In this document: positions 1 through 9,194 of the stretch, one piece after another
How the letters are laid out: each line of letters opens with the position of its first letter
How positions within the stretch are numbered: the first letter of the stretch is position 1
NCBI RefSeq assembly: GCF_027925445.1
Contig: NZ_AP027149.1
Coordinates: forward strand, 4,228,501 to 4,292,500
Reading direction: 5' to 3'
From: Methylocystis bryophila
GTDB taxonomy: Bacteria > Pseudomonadota > Alphaproteobacteria > Rhizobiales > Beijerinckiaceae
DNA length: 64,000 bases
Position numbers and translations under genes: made by a program
Notes under the pieces: model-generated
The model's input: only the letters and a program-made list of their open reading frames with translations
Told to the model about the DNA's origin: nothing
Databases searched by the model: none

Positions 1-407
1 ATCTCTGCGCACTCCTCAAGGAGCTACTCTGGATTGATCTATATTTCCAGAACACATGCGGCGCACGTGCTTAAATGCGATAACGCGTGACGCAAAAGAA
101 AGCAACGTCATAGAATTGTATGGTCCATGTGTTTTCCGATCAAAGGCAATGATGTCGCTGGTGATCGCGAGCATGTCGGTCCCGCCGGCCCGCCTATCCA
201 TCGCTGCGAGCAATTCGTTCATACAAGCAGTAACGTCATCGACGCTTATGGCGATGTGCAAGGCCGCTCGTTGGCGCGATCTCTCTGCTCACATCAGCGA
301 GAGAGCGGGCAAGGGCGACAGATGGCGCGACAAGAAGATCCGTCAAGGTGGAGGCGTCGCGACGGCCGACAAAATTGTCGTTGGAACCGCCTACCTTCGA
401 CTTTTCA
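1..407. other. Window start, no confident gene
   Basis: No recognisable gene. The first 150 bases are less GC-rich than what follows. A minus-strand open frame of 81 codons (261 down to 16) is possible but has no recognised motif and no convincing ribosome-binding site. The rest looks non-coding or is the edge of a gene lying outside the window. Confidence 0.4.
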
Positions 408-908
408 TCACCCCTCGCTCCAAAAATAATGCCACACGCCGTCGGCGCCGAAGCCAAGTCTCGTGACCCGCGGCCCTCCGTTTGCGATCGGCCGGGCGTA
501 GTCGTAAAAGCGCACGCAGCTCCAGAAGGCGCGCTCCGCCTCGGGAGTCGTGGGCGGCGCGGCGAAGGCTGGCCATTCGTAGATCGTGACGGGGCCGCGC
601 TCGATCTTCGAATAGGCTTGCGACAGCGCAGCTTTGGCGACGTTTAAGGTCTCGAGTCCTTTGCGGTCGAAGGAGAGCGCCCGCAGCGTTTCGATCGGGT
701 CGTAGCCTGGCGGACGCTTGCCGCCAGAGCGTTGGAACAGGGGCCGGGTCTCGTTCCAGTCGATCGGGATGCGCAGCGCCTCAAGCTCGCCCTTCGCGCA
801 GGCTTCGAGAATTTTCAAGCGAATCGCCGCGACCGGCGCCGGGAGCGCGGCAAGGTCGCGAGAGGGCGCGGAAACGATTCCCGTCTTCTGCTCTGCTGAG
901 TTGGGCAT
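408..908 (-). CDS. Conserved hypothetical protein
   Basis: A 166-residue cytosolic-looking protein without signal peptide or membrane segment. I place the start at the ATG at 908 because GAGACGAGG sits just upstream; an in-frame ATG at 944 would add 12 residues without a better site. The middle part (WNETRPLFQRSGGKRPPGYD) and the aromatic-rich C-terminus (GADGVWHYFW) look like a folded conserved protein, but I do not recognise the family. It is transcribed divergently from the DUF4175-type gene at 1005. No function is claimed. Confidence 0.6.
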   Translation of the reverse strand: MPNSAEQKTGIVSAPSRDLAALPAPVAAIRLKILEACAKGELEALRIPIDWNETRPLFQRSGGKRPPGYDPIETLRALSFDRKGLETLNVAKAALSQAYSKIERGPVTIYEWPAFAAPPTTPEAERAFWSCVRFYDYARPIANGGPRVTRLGFGADGVWHYFWSEG

Positions 909-1004
909 GACCTCGTCTCTTTTGGCGCCGGCGCGCCCTTCCAATCGCCTGTCGATGCGTTAGACCTCCTTTTACGCGTTTTCTGCGCAGAGCCGGAATC
1001 CAAG

Positions 1005-3347
1005 ATGAGTCAGAATCCCCGTGCGAGTAGAAAGCCGCCGGTACCGTCACTCCTCGACTTGATGGCGCGGCGCGCGGCGGGCGCGCTCATGGCCGAGCGG
1101 CTGCTCCGGCTCGCCGCGGCGCTCGGCTCGCTTCTCCTCTTTTTTCTCGCGCTTTCCTGGTCCGGCTTCTGGCTCGAGGTGGGGGCGCCGTCGCGCATCG
1201 CCGGCGTTTCGCTTTTCGCCCTTTGCGCATTCGTTCTCACTGCGCTCGAAATTCGCCGCGGGCCGCCCGCTCGCTCGGAGGCGCTGGCGCGCCTCGACGC
1301 GGCCGACGAGAGCGGCTTGCGCCCTGCGAGCGGACTCCAGGATCGCCTGGCTTTCGAGAGAGCCGACGCGGCCACAATCGCGCTCTGGGCCGCGCACCGT
1401 CGAAGGCTCGTCAATGCCTTACGCGGCTTGCGCCTGCCGCCCCCGCAGCCAGGCCTCGCGCGGCGCGATCCTTATGCTTTGCGCGCCCTCGCCCTCCTCG
1501 CCGCCGCGACGACGGCCATCGTCGCCGGCTCTGACCGGGGGACCCGCCTCGCCGCCGCCTTCGATTGGCGAAGCCCCGGCGGCGCAGTGGACTCGGCGCG
1601 GCTCGACGCCTGGCTCGATCCTCCCCCTTACACCGGCCGCGCCGCAATCGTGCTGGAGGAGAAAGACGCCGGCCGAACGCTCCAGGCTCCGGTCAATTCG
1701 ATCCTGCGCATCCATGGCGGCGGCGGCGCGACGGAAGGGGCTTTCGTGGAGCTCAAGGACTCCGACCGAAGCGCTGGGGGCGAAAGGCAGGAGCGAAGAT
1801 TCGCGTTAAAGGGCGACGCGCGTCTTTCGCTTCCGAACCTCGGCGTCTTCGCCCTCGCGGCGATCCCCGACCTCGCGCCGACGATCGAACTGACCGCGCC
1901 GCCGCGCAATAATTTTCGCGGCTCGATGACGCTCGCCTTCAAGACCGACGACGATTATGGCGTCATCGAAGCCCGCGCGTCGTTTGCGGTCAAAGACGGC
2001 GCCCCCAAGCCGCTTTTTCCCCCGCCGCGGCTCGCCCTGTCCTTGCCGCAGCAACAGGGCGGTCGCGGCGAGGCGGAAGCGACGCTCGATCTCGCGGACA
2101 GTCCCTGGGCGGGCGGGAACGCGATCATGACGCTCGCGGCCAAGGACGAGGGCGGCAATGAAGGCGCCTCGAAGCCCGTCGAAGTCGAATTGCCGCAGCG
2201 GCGCTTCACCGATCCGCTGGCCCGCGCCCTCGCGGAGCAACGCCGCCTCCTCGTTTTCGATCCCTCCTCGAGCGCGCGCACGCGGCTCGTGCTCGACGCG
2301 CTCTCCCTCGCCCCCGACCTGTTCAACACGCCCTCTTCGGCCTACCTCGGCCTTCGCCTGGCGCGGCGCGCGCTGGATCGGCCGGAGAGCGAGGAAAATC
2401 TGCGCGAGGCCGCCGACCTGCTTTGGGCGATCGCGACGGGGCTTGAAGGCGACACGAGCGAGAGCGAGCGCGCGCTCAGGCAAGCCCGCGAACGGCTGCG
2501 CGACGCCGTGGCGCGCGGCGCGAGCGAAGAGGAAATCGCCCGGCTCATGCAGGATCTCCGCGACGCCATGGACAAGTTCATGGCGGACATGCGGCGCGCC
2601 GGCGCACAGAAAAAGCGCCCGGCGCGCGAGCCGGCCGGAGAGACGCGGGTCATCGACCAACAAGAGATCGAAAGAATGCTCTCTGAGCTCGACCAGGCGA
2701 GCAAGTCGGGCGACTCGCGGCGCGCCGCCGAGCTTTTGGATCGTCTTGGCGAGATTTTCGAGAATCTCCGCGGGTCGGGGCAAGCCCGGCCGTCTGCGTC
2801 AGGGCGAGGCCTCTCCGATATCGACCGGCTGTCGCGCGAGCAGCAACAGCTTCGCGACGACACGTTTCAGGGCCAAGGGCAGAACGATTCCGGCGCGGAG
2901 CGGCAGCGGAGCTTGCGCGAACGCTTAGAGAGCACGGTGCAAGGCTTGCGCCGTTCGGGCGAGGGCGCGCCCTCCGATCTTGACGACGCCGACGAGGCGA
3001 TGAAGGACGCCGAGCGCGCGCTCAGCCAAGGCCCGGCAGGGAGCGAAAGAGCCGTGAAGGCGCAAGGGCGCGCGGTGCAGTCGCTGCGGCGCGGCGCCGA
3101 CGCCCTGGCGAAGCGGGCCGGAGAGGGTCCATCGAGCGAGGGAGAAGAGGGCCAGAACGGACGCGATCCCCTCGGTCGCGACCTCGGCGGGGACGGCGGT
3201 CAGAATGGCGCCGCGCGTCTGCATCCCCCCGGCGCAGCCCCGGCGCAACGCGCGCATCGCCTTCAGGAGGAGCTGCAGCGCCGCCTGGACCAGCGTGAGC
3301 GGCCCGCCGAGGAGCTCGACTATCTCGAGCGTCTCTTGAAGCGCTAG
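1005..3347 (+). CDS. TIGR02302/DUF4175 family membrane protein
   Basis: A 780-residue protein of the alphaproteobacterial TIGR02302 (DUF4175) family, whose function is unknown. Two hydrophobic segments near the N-terminus (about residues 36-56 and 62-82) and one near 158-172 anchor it. A large periplasmic-type region follows, and then a long Arg/Glu/Gln-rich, helical and probably coiled-coil C-terminal half with stretches such as EEIARLMQDLRDAMDKFM. The length fits the family. The stop codon TAG at 3345-3347 coincides with the edge of a palindromic repeat, so the repeat may have set the last residues of the protein. Confidence 0.85.
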   Translation: MSQNPRASRKPPVPSLLDLMARRAAGALMAERLLRLAAALGSLLLFFLALSWSGFWLEVGAPSRIAGVSLFALCAFVLTALEIRRGPPARSEALARLDAADESGLRPASGLQDRLAFERADAATIALWAAHRRRLVNALRGLRLPPPQPGLARRDPYALRALALLAAATTAIVAGSDRGTRLAAAFDWRSPGGAVDSARLDAWLDPPPYTGRAAIVLEEKDAGRTLQAPVNSILRIHGGGGATEGAFVELKDSDRSAGGERQERRFALKGDARLSLPNLGVFALAAIPDLAPTIELTAPPRNNFRGSMTLAFKTDDDYGVIEARASFAVKDGAPKPLFPPPRLALSLPQQQGGRGEAEATLDLADSPWAGGNAIMTLAAKDEGGNEGASKPVEVELPQRRFTDPLARALAEQRRLLVFDPSSSARTRLVLDALSLAPDLFNTPSSAYLGLRLARRALDRPESEENLREAADLLWAIATGLEGDTSESERALRQARERLRDAVARGASEEEIARLMQDLRDAMDKFMADMRRAGAQKKRPAREPAGETRVIDQQEIERMLSELDQASKSGDSRRAAELLDRLGEIFENLRGSGQARPSASGRGLSDIDRLSREQQQLRDDTFQGQGQNDSGAERQRSLRERLESTVQGLRRSGEGAPSDLDDADEAMKDAERALSQGPAGSERAVKAQGRAVQSLRRGADALAKRAGEGPSSEGEEGQNGRDPLGRDLGGDGGQNGAARLHPPGAAPAQRAHRLQEELQRRLDQRERPAEELDYLERLLKR

Positions 3348-3441
3348 GACGCGATGCAAAAGCGGAAACCCGCTTTCCGCACGCATCGCGCTCTAAAATT
3401 CACGTTCTGCGTTCGGGCTAGATCGCCCGAACGCAGAGAGC
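3345..3441. repeat. Two-hairpin palindromic element, copy 1
   Basis: Module 2 (about 3345-3397) is an inverted repeat running from TAGGACGCGATGC to GCATCGCGCTCTA. Module 1 (about 3401-3440) is a second hairpin built on TGCGTTCGGG / CCCGAACGCA. The left edge supplies the TAG stop of the upstream gene. It lies between convergent genes, so it could also act as a bidirectional terminator. Related copies are at 5748, 11671, 36637, 38285 and inside imuB at 50594. Confidence 0.8.
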
Positions 3442-3443
3442 AA

Positions 3444-4019
3444 TTAGCGCGTAGCGGCCCATTGCTCGACCGTCACGTCATGCGTGGCGTTCTCGAGCTT
3501 GTCGGACCTCTCCTCGAGCATGGCGTGCTCACGTTGGGCGGACATCGCCTCGAGGCCGTCCGAAAGGATCGCCGTCTTGAGAGCCTTCGTCGCCTGTGCG
3601 CCGAGATCCCGGATCCATTGATTGACATTGGCGAGCAGCACCCTCTTACGCTCCCTTTGCGTCTCGACGCCGCCGCCGTCGTCCTCGCCGAGCGCAAGCT
3701 CTTCCTCGGCTCCGGCCCTTCTCTTATCGATATCCGCCAATTTGTCTTCGAGCGCCTTTATCTCCTCCGGCTTGGCGTTCGACGCCTTCGCCTTCTCGAG
3801 CGACGCTTCCGTCTCCTTCTTCGCCTTGGCGAGGTTGTCCAGGCCATTGCGCAGCCAGGCCGCCTGCAGCTTCAAGAGGCCCTCACGGGGCGTATTGCCC
3901 GAGACGCTCAGATTGCCGGGAAGCGGAAAATAAGGTCCGAGCTCCGCCGCCCCAGCCGGACCGACGATGAGAAGCGCGCCGCTGAGCAGAAGCGCGAACG
4001 CGTGTTTCCGATGCGCCAT
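3444..4019 (-). CDS. Exported coiled-coil protein of unknown function
   Basis: A 191-residue protein with a clear signal peptide (AFALLLSGALLIVGPAGA, cleavage after about residue 24). The mature part is mostly charged alpha-helix with a likely coiled coil around residues 60-105 (KAKKETEASLEKAK, KALEDKLADIDKR). AGGAGG lies just upstream of the ATG at 4019. It is probably periplasmic. It converges on the DUF4175 gene, separated only by the palindromic repeat. The family is not recognised. Confidence 0.7.
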   Translation of the reverse strand: MAHRKHAFALLLSGALLIVGPAGAAELGPYFPLPGNLSVSGNTPREGLLKLQAAWLRNGLDNLAKAKKETEASLEKAKASNAKPEEIKALEDKLADIDKRRAGAEEELALGEDDGGGVETQRERKRVLLANVNQWIRDLGAQATKALKTAILSDGLEAMSAQREHAMLEERSDKLENATHDVTVEQWAATR

Positions 4020-4233
4020 GTGTTCCTCCTTTGCCGGCGGCTCTTCTTGTCCGCTCGGTCATGATTTCGTACGCCCTTTTTGCGCTTGAGCAGCAGTTCG
4101 GTCCGAAGCGGCTCAGGCCCAATCGGAGGCATTCTGCGCCGAGCCGACATTAGGCCCCCGCAAGCTTAGACTTAGAGTGGGGCATAGCCGGCCTGCTGGC
4201 AAGCCCGAGACCGCCGTCAGCCCCGCGGACGCT

Positions 4234-4866
4234 TCAGCGTCTGCGCGCGGGCGCGAGGACACAGGCCGTAGCGGCGCTGGCGCGCGCGGAAGGCTCCAGC
4301 ACGGCCGCGCAATCGAAATTGGGGTCGACCGCAGGGGGCGGCGGGATAACGCCTTTCGGGCTGTCAGGCGAGGAAACGCCAAAATCCCCCGCCGGCCCCG
4401 CGGCGCGATTGGCCCAGTTCCAATATCTCGAGGCTTGCGGACTGATCGAGACCTCGAGCCGCGTCGCCGAACGCGGCTGAAATGCGAGCGAGCCCGCCAC
4501 GGGAGTAACCGTCGCGTCGCGGCCACTGGACTCGATAATTCGAAAGCCGTCCTGACGCGGCGTAAAGTAAATGCCGTGCCGGTGGCCCTCCCAGGCGCCT
4601 CTGCCATTATAGCCGAGGGCGCAGGGCTGTCGGAGCGCTCGCTCGCAAGCGGCGCGCGTCTCAAATCGCGGCGCCTTTTCCTCAAACTCGGCTGCAGCGT
4701 TTTTTTCCGCATTACCGCACAGCTGCGGGCTACGTCCGCCTTTGGCGACGCATGCGGCGGCGTTTAGATACACCGAGCCGCTCGGTCCTCGCAGCGCTTG
4801 CGCGCTGGATTCGATCGGGCAGAGAATGGGGATCGTCATGGCGACCGCCCCCCAAATGATCCGCAT
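4234..4866 (-). CDS. Exported protein resembling DUF1190 (YgiB-like)
   Basis: A 210-residue exported protein with an N-terminal signal segment (residues 1-23). The first half has a Cys-spaced pattern reminiscent of DUF1190/UPF0441: VYLNAAACVAKGG, then QLCGNAEKNAAAEFEEKAPR, then a Cys in TRAACERALRQPC. The C-terminal part is Pro/Ala-rich and less conserved. The DUF1190 link is pattern recognition only. An alternative start at Met10 (4839) is possible. It stands alone between two unrelated genes. Confidence 0.6.
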   Translation of the reverse strand: MRIIWGAVAMTIPILCPIESSAQALRGPSGSVYLNAAACVAKGGRSPQLCGNAEKNAAAEFEEKAPRFETRAACERALRQPCALGYNGRGAWEGHRHGIYFTPRQDGFRIIESSGRDATVTPVAGSLAFQPRSATRLEVSISPQASRYWNWANRAAGPAGDFGVSSPDSPKGVIPPPPAVDPNFDCAAVLEPSARASAATACVLAPARRR

Positions 4867-5125
4867 CGGGCCTCCGTCATTCTCGATCGGCGCCTCGCGC
4901 GCTTACGGCCGGTCGAATCAGCGCCGCCGAAAGGCGTGCTGCGATACCAAAAATTCCGTGCTATTTGGCGGCGCACGCGTCATTTATCTCGGTAAGGCGC
5001 CAAAATCGCGTAAATCTCGGATGTTCCTGCTTTTGGCGTTTTTGTGAAATCCATTGAGGTTGACGACGGCCGCGACGGACGACTATCAAGACATAGCTGC
5101 TTCGGCAATAATCAGCAGGTGTGTA

Positions 5126-5713
5126 ATGCGCTTTAAGAGAAAATTCGGCGTCGTCCTTTTCTGCGCTGTCACTCTCACCGCCTGCGAGCCTGGGGCGACA
5201 CTCGATCCTTTGACCGACGAGCAGCGCGAAGAGCTGATTAGAACAGCTCAGACCACCTCTCCTTATCTGAAGCCGGGCGAGAGGGTCAGAATTGTGGTCT
5301 TCGGCGAGGACCGGCTCACGGGCGAATATGAGATCGACCCGGCTGGCAATCTGTCCCTGCCGCTCGCCGGCACGATCAAGGCGTCCGGCCTGAGCAAAGC
5401 CCAACTGGAGCGCGATCTCGCCAAGAGATTCCGAGGAGAATATCTGCGCGACCCCAAGGTGACGGTCGACGTGGTGGGCTTTCATCCGTTCTACATCATG
5501 GGCGAGGTCGGCCGCGCCGGAGAGTTTCCCTTCCGCAGCGGCCTCAACGTCATGAGCGCGATCGCGCTCGCCGGCGGCCCCACCTATCGGGCGAGCCGCC
5601 ACACCGTGCTCATCAAGCATGCGGACGAACCCGGGTTCCGGGAATATCCTTTGAACGCGGAGATCCCGGTTCTTCCGGGCGATCTGATCAAGCTGCCGGA
5701 ACGCTATTTCTGA
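5126..5713 (+). CDS. Polysaccharide export lipoprotein (Wza-like)
   Basis: A 195-residue outer-membrane polysaccharide export protein. The lipoprotein signal is VTLTAC with the modified Cys near residue 20. A Poly_export domain follows (LKPGERVRIVVFGEDRLTG, then YEIDPAGNLSLPLAGTIKAS), and then a SLBB-like beta-grasp segment (FYIMGEVGRAGEFPFRSGLN). The ATG at 5126 is preferred over an upstream in-frame ATG at 5054 because it directly precedes the lipoprotein signal. No other capsule or EPS genes are nearby, so the exported polymer is unknown. Confidence 0.85.
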   Translation: MRFKRKFGVVLFCAVTLTACEPGATLDPLTDEQREELIRTAQTTSPYLKPGERVRIVVFGEDRLTGEYEIDPAGNLSLPLAGTIKASGLSKAQLERDLAKRFRGEYLRDPKVTVDVVGFHPFYIMGEVGRAGEFPFRSGLNVMSAIALAGGPTYRASRHTVLIKHADEPGFREYPLNAEIPVLPGDLIKLPERYF

Positions 5714-5747
5714 TCCGCCGCCAGATCGTCGTCATCTCGAGCGACGA

Positions 5748-5860
5748 GCGCGCGATGCGAAAAAGTGGAAACCGATTTTTCGCGCGAGTCGCGCTTTAAG
5801 ACGCTGGAATTGATTGCTTTATCTGCGTTTGATCGGTTCCGCTCAAATGCAGCGCGCTCT
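5748..5860. repeat. Two-hairpin palindromic element, copy 2
   Basis: A degenerate copy. It starts CGCGATGCGAAAAAGTGG, has its central GCGCGAGTCGCGCTTTAA, and its second module is built on CTGCGTTTGATCGG / CCGCTCAAATGCAG. It lies between convergent genes, downstream of the Wza-like gene. Confidence 0.7.
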
Positions 5861-5927
5861 CAGTTTTTGATTTGGGACGTGTCCCACGAAATCGAGCGCA
5901 TGACGCCACGCGCAACGGCTCCGCGTT

Positions 5928-7175
5928 TCAGCCGCTACTGGCCGGGCCAAGCGTGCGCGGCGCCGGCGAGATCACCCTGGGCTGAGCGTCGTTAATTTCG
6001 AGCACCGAAAGCGCTCGATCGTTCAAGCCCTCGGCCCGGAAGCGAAACACCCCGTCGGCTCCATTGAATCCCGCCGGATTGGTGAGCGAGGAATCAGTGA
6101 AGCGCTGTGAGCCCTGCTGGCGGGAGAGCGCGATGGCCAGCGTGACCGCGTCATAGGTGAGGGTTGCGATGCGCGACGGCTCGGACCCGAACTTAGCGCG
6201 ATATCTGCCAGCGAAAGCGTTGAAGCCGGCGTTCTCCGGCGCGGCGAACCAGGCGCCCTGCAGCGCGGGGAGCTTCAACGCGCGCGGATCGTTCCAAAGG
6301 CTCGTCCCGAGGATCTGCACATGTTTGGAGTCGAGATTGGCCGCCGTCAGCTCGCGGGCCACGGCGCCCATGGCCTCCGGCGAATCGGGAATGAATAGCG
6401 TGTCGATCTGCCCGGCGACGGCCGCGATCCGCTTGACTGCGTCGGCAGGCTGGCCTGGCTTATACTTTTCGATCACGACGACGCGCATGCCGTGGTTGGC
6501 TGCGCTCTGCTGAAACTGTGCGAGGGCGAGCGCGCCATATTCGTTGTCGGGAACGAGCGCCGCTGCGGACTTCTTGCCCCGTTGGGCGGCGAAGTCGATG
6601 ATCCGCTCGACATTTCCCTCGACGAGAAACGACAGCAGATACACGCCGCGCGCGGCCGCTGAGGAATCGGTCGAAAAGGCGATGACGGGCTTGCCGGCGC
6701 CTTTCGCGACACGCCCTGCTTCCTTGACGCCAGCGGCGAAGACCGGGCCGAGAATCAGCTCCGCGCCTTCGTTCACGGCGGCTTGCGCCGCGGTCGCCGC
6801 GCCCGCGGGCGAGGAGTGGTCGTCCTTGACGACGATGCTGACATCGCTTTGTCCCGACTCGAGATAAGCGAGCTGCGCCGCATTGCGCAATGACGCGCCG
6901 ACGCTCGAGGGGCCGGACGCTTGCGTCAGCGGCACGATCAGCGCGATTTTGATTGGACCCTGACCAATGAGCTCGCTCGGCTCGCCCGCGAGCGGCGGAA
7001 GCGCCTGGGATTGCGCCGAGCCTGAGGACGGCGCGGTGAGCTTGAGATCCGACCGGCTCGACCCTCCGGTGGGATTGCACGCACAAAGGAGCACAGCCGC
7101 AGCCGCCAAGGCGAGGCTGAAGCCCGCCCGTGACGGCGCTCTGCGGTCAAGCGCCGGTCGGCTCATCGTCCGCAT
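5928..7175 (-). CDS. Penicillin-binding protein activator-type lipoprotein (LpoA-like)
   Basis: A 415-residue lipoprotein. The N-terminus is a signal with lipobox LCAC (Cys33), followed by a low-complexity linker and then a type I periplasmic-binding fold of the Leu/Ile/Val-binding family (IKIALIVPLTQASGPSS; DDHSSPAGAATAAQAAVNEG; PVIAFSTD). In Proteobacteria this fold beside rsmI is typical of YraM/LpoA proteins that activate peptidoglycan synthases from the outer membrane. Here rsmI is divergent, 222 bases away. A branched-chain amino acid binding role is the alternative, but no ABC transporter genes are present. Confidence 0.82.
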   Translation of the reverse strand: MRTMSRPALDRRAPSRAGFSLALAAAAVLLCACNPTGGSSRSDLKLTAPSSGSAQSQALPPLAGEPSELIGQGPIKIALIVPLTQASGPSSVGASLRNAAQLAYLESGQSDVSIVVKDDHSSPAGAATAAQAAVNEGAELILGPVFAAGVKEAGRVAKGAGKPVIAFSTDSSAAARGVYLLSFLVEGNVERIIDFAAQRGKKSAAALVPDNEYGALALAQFQQSAANHGMRVVVIEKYKPGQPADAVKRIAAVAGQIDTLFIPDSPEAMGAVARELTAANLDSKHVQILGTSLWNDPRALKLPALQGAWFAAPENAGFNAFAGRYRAKFGSEPSRIATLTYDAVTLAIALSRQQGSQRFTDSSLTNPAGFNGADGVFRFRAEGLNDRALSVLEINDAQPRVISPAPRTLGPASSG

Positions 7176-7397
7176 CGTTGTCGCTGCAAAGCTTTAGACA
7201 GGCGTCAAACCCTCCGCGCTGGTCCTTTCCCGGAGCCGGGCAATAGTCCCGCCCGGCGGTCGCATGTCAATAGCGAGGTCGACTCTCCCGCGAAAACGAG
7301 GAACTGTGGGACTGAGGCGCAAGCTTGCGCCGACGACGGACTTCGTTCTATAAAAAGAACATTCGAGCGTCTTACAGAACGGCGATGCGGGGAGCCC

Positions 7398-8312
7398 ATG
7401 CCTGACGATCACGCGTCGCCTGCACCCTTCACTTACGCCGCCTTCGGTCTGCGCGCTGAGGCCGAGCAGATCGCGCCGGGCCTCTATCTCGTCGCCACGC
7501 CGATCGGCAATCTGCGCGACATTACCTTCCGCGCGCTGGAGACGCTGGCGGCGGCCGATGCGGTGATCGCCGAGGACACGCGCGTCACACGGACGCTGCT
7601 CGCGCATTACGGCATATCGACGCCGCTCGTCGCCTATCACGAGCACAATGCGCGTGTGATGCGCCCGCATCTCCTCGCGCGGCTGAAGGAGGGCGCGCGT
7701 CTTGCGCTGGTCTCCGACGCGGGGACTCCGCTTGTCTCCGATCCGGGCTACAAGCTGGTTCAGGAATCGCTCATCGCGGGCTTCAAGGTCACCGCCGTCC
7801 CGGGGCCTTCGGCGGTCCTGACCGCGCTCGTGGTGGCCGGCCTCCCGACCGACCGCTTTTTCTTCGAGGGCTTCCTCCCGCAAAAGAGCGGCCCGCGGCG
7901 CGCCCGCCTCGCCGAGCTTGTGCACGTGCCGGGCACGCTCGTTTTTTTCGAAAGCCCTCGCCGCCTCGCCGACACGCTGCAGGACTGCGTCGCCGCGCTC
8001 GGCGACCGGGAGGCGGCGATCGCCCGCGAGCTCACCAAGCTCTACGAGACCGTGCGGCGCGGCTGGCTCGCGGATCTTGCGCAAGCGCTGGCGCAGGAGG
8101 AGCCTCCGAAGGGCGAGATCGTGCTGCTGGTCGCCCCGCCTACTGGGGATGCGAAAGCCGGACGCGAGGAGGAGATCGACGCTCAGCTCGAGGCGGCGCT
8201 CGCCGCGCATTCGCTGAGAGACGCTGCGGATGTCGTCGCCGCCGCGACGGGCCAGCCGCGCCGCCAGGTCTATGCGCGCGCGCTAAAGCTCGTGGCGGAG
8301 CGGGGCGGATGA
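7398..8312 (+). CDS. rsmI: 16S rRNA (cytidine(1402)-2'-O)-methyltransferase
   Basis: RsmI methylates the 2'-O of C1402 in the 16S rRNA decoding centre using SAM. The 304 residues show the family hallmarks: LYLVATPIGNLRDITFRAL near residue 30, EDTRVTRTLLAHYGI, LVSDAGTPLVSDPGY, and VPGPSAVLTALVVAGLPTD. The length matches the family. It is divergent from the LpoA-like gene. The usual downstream yraN is absent; the next gene is an unrelated membrane protein on the other strand. Confidence 0.95.
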   Translation: MPDDHASPAPFTYAAFGLRAEAEQIAPGLYLVATPIGNLRDITFRALETLAAADAVIAEDTRVTRTLLAHYGISTPLVAYHEHNARVMRPHLLARLKEGARLALVSDAGTPLVSDPGYKLVQESLIAGFKVTAVPGPSAVLTALVVAGLPTDRFFFEGFLPQKSGPRRARLAELVHVPGTLVFFESPRRLADTLQDCVAALGDREAAIARELTKLYETVRRGWLADLAQALAQEEPPKGEIVLLVAPPTGDAKAGREEEIDAQLEAALAAHSLRDAADVVAAATGQPRRQVYARALKLVAERGG

Positions 8313-8322
8313 GACGGGGCGA

Positions 8323-8820
8323 TCACTTTCCCAATGAGCTCGCCCTACGCGAGGCAATGAGCAAGCCAATGGCGAGCAGAGGGCAGATGATGTCCATGTA
8401 GAAGGGGACTCCCGCGTTTCCGGGCGCGAAGTTGTTTGCGGCGAGCATCTGGCGAACATGCCCGATTGCGTCGCCGAACAGGAAAATCGAGGCGCCGCAA
8501 ACAGCCGCCGCCCTGAAGTCCCAACTGCGCCAGAAGGCCGCGCAGGCCGTGACGCCGATGGCGAGATCGGCCGTTCCGACCTCATACTGAAACGGGCTGT
8601 CCTCCCATCCGATGTAAGCAGCGGCGACGCCCGGATAAAAGATGTGCGCGATCCCTGCCCAGAGCCCAGTCACGCCGATAGGCAGGAGCAGAATCCAAGC
8701 CAAAAAGCGGCTCGCGGCATCCGTCCTGCGTGGCAGTCCTGTCGCTCCGAGCACAAGAGCGAAAAGCAGCAGGACCGCTGGCAAGTTGCGGATGAGAAAC
8801 GCTATCGATTCCGCGATCAT
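8323..8820 (-). CDS. DUF6790-like small integral membrane protein
   Basis: A 165-residue inner-membrane protein with four or five hydrophobic segments (AVLLLFALVLGA, FLAWILLLPIGVTGLWAGIA, and IICPLLAIGLLIA near the end). GWEDSPFQYEVGTADLAIG between two helices is typical of the family annotated DUF6790. I chose the ATG at 8820 because GCGAGG lies upstream and because the longer frame starting at 9138 adds about 100 residues with no family resemblance. It converges on rsmI with a 10-base gap. Function unknown. Confidence 0.7.
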   Translation of the reverse strand: MIAESIAFLIRNLPAVLLLFALVLGATGLPRRTDAASRFLAWILLLPIGVTGLWAGIAHIFYPGVAAAYIGWEDSPFQYEVGTADLAIGVTACAAFWRSWDFRAAAVCGASIFLFGDAIGHVRQMLAANNFAPGNAGVPFYMDIICPLLAIGLLIASRRASSLGK

Positions 8821-9194
8821 GTCTGTGGGCCTCGCTACGTTATGCCGAACCGAGTACTGTTGGGGATACGGCTCGAGGCGCATCTGTCCTATGCGGCCAA
8901 AGCACACCGCCCCTCCGGCGAATGAATCGATATAGCCTGCATACCGCGCTTCGATCACGCTTTCGCAAAAGCCTGCGTAGGCGTGTCCCGGCACAAGCTG
9001 CGGCGCCCCGCAGATTGCGCTCTGGACGGCGCCCGTGTCGAAAATGGGCCGGCCATTTGGGGCCGCAATCGACACGACGCGCACGGAGGCGCGTTTAGGC
9101 TTCGGCGTGTTCTCGGCCTTGTCGGAGATCCATCTCACCCACCTGGCGGCCTTCTCTCTTCCGGAGCCGCGCGGAGCGGGCTATATGCGAAGCC
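8821..9194. other. Intergenic region before cobT
   Basis: No supportable gene. The minus-strand frame that continues upstream of the DUF6790-like start shows no recognisable domain. The region probably carries the divergent promoters for that gene and cobT. I see no cobalamin riboswitch box. Confidence 0.5.

Noticed and set aside
8821..9138. N-terminal extension of the DUF6790-like protein
   Set aside because: No domain, no signal, and a better start with binding site exists at 8820.
9000..9194. Cobalamin riboswitch upstream of cobT
   Set aside because: I could not find the B12-box or a matching fold; the gene starts after an unremarkable leader.
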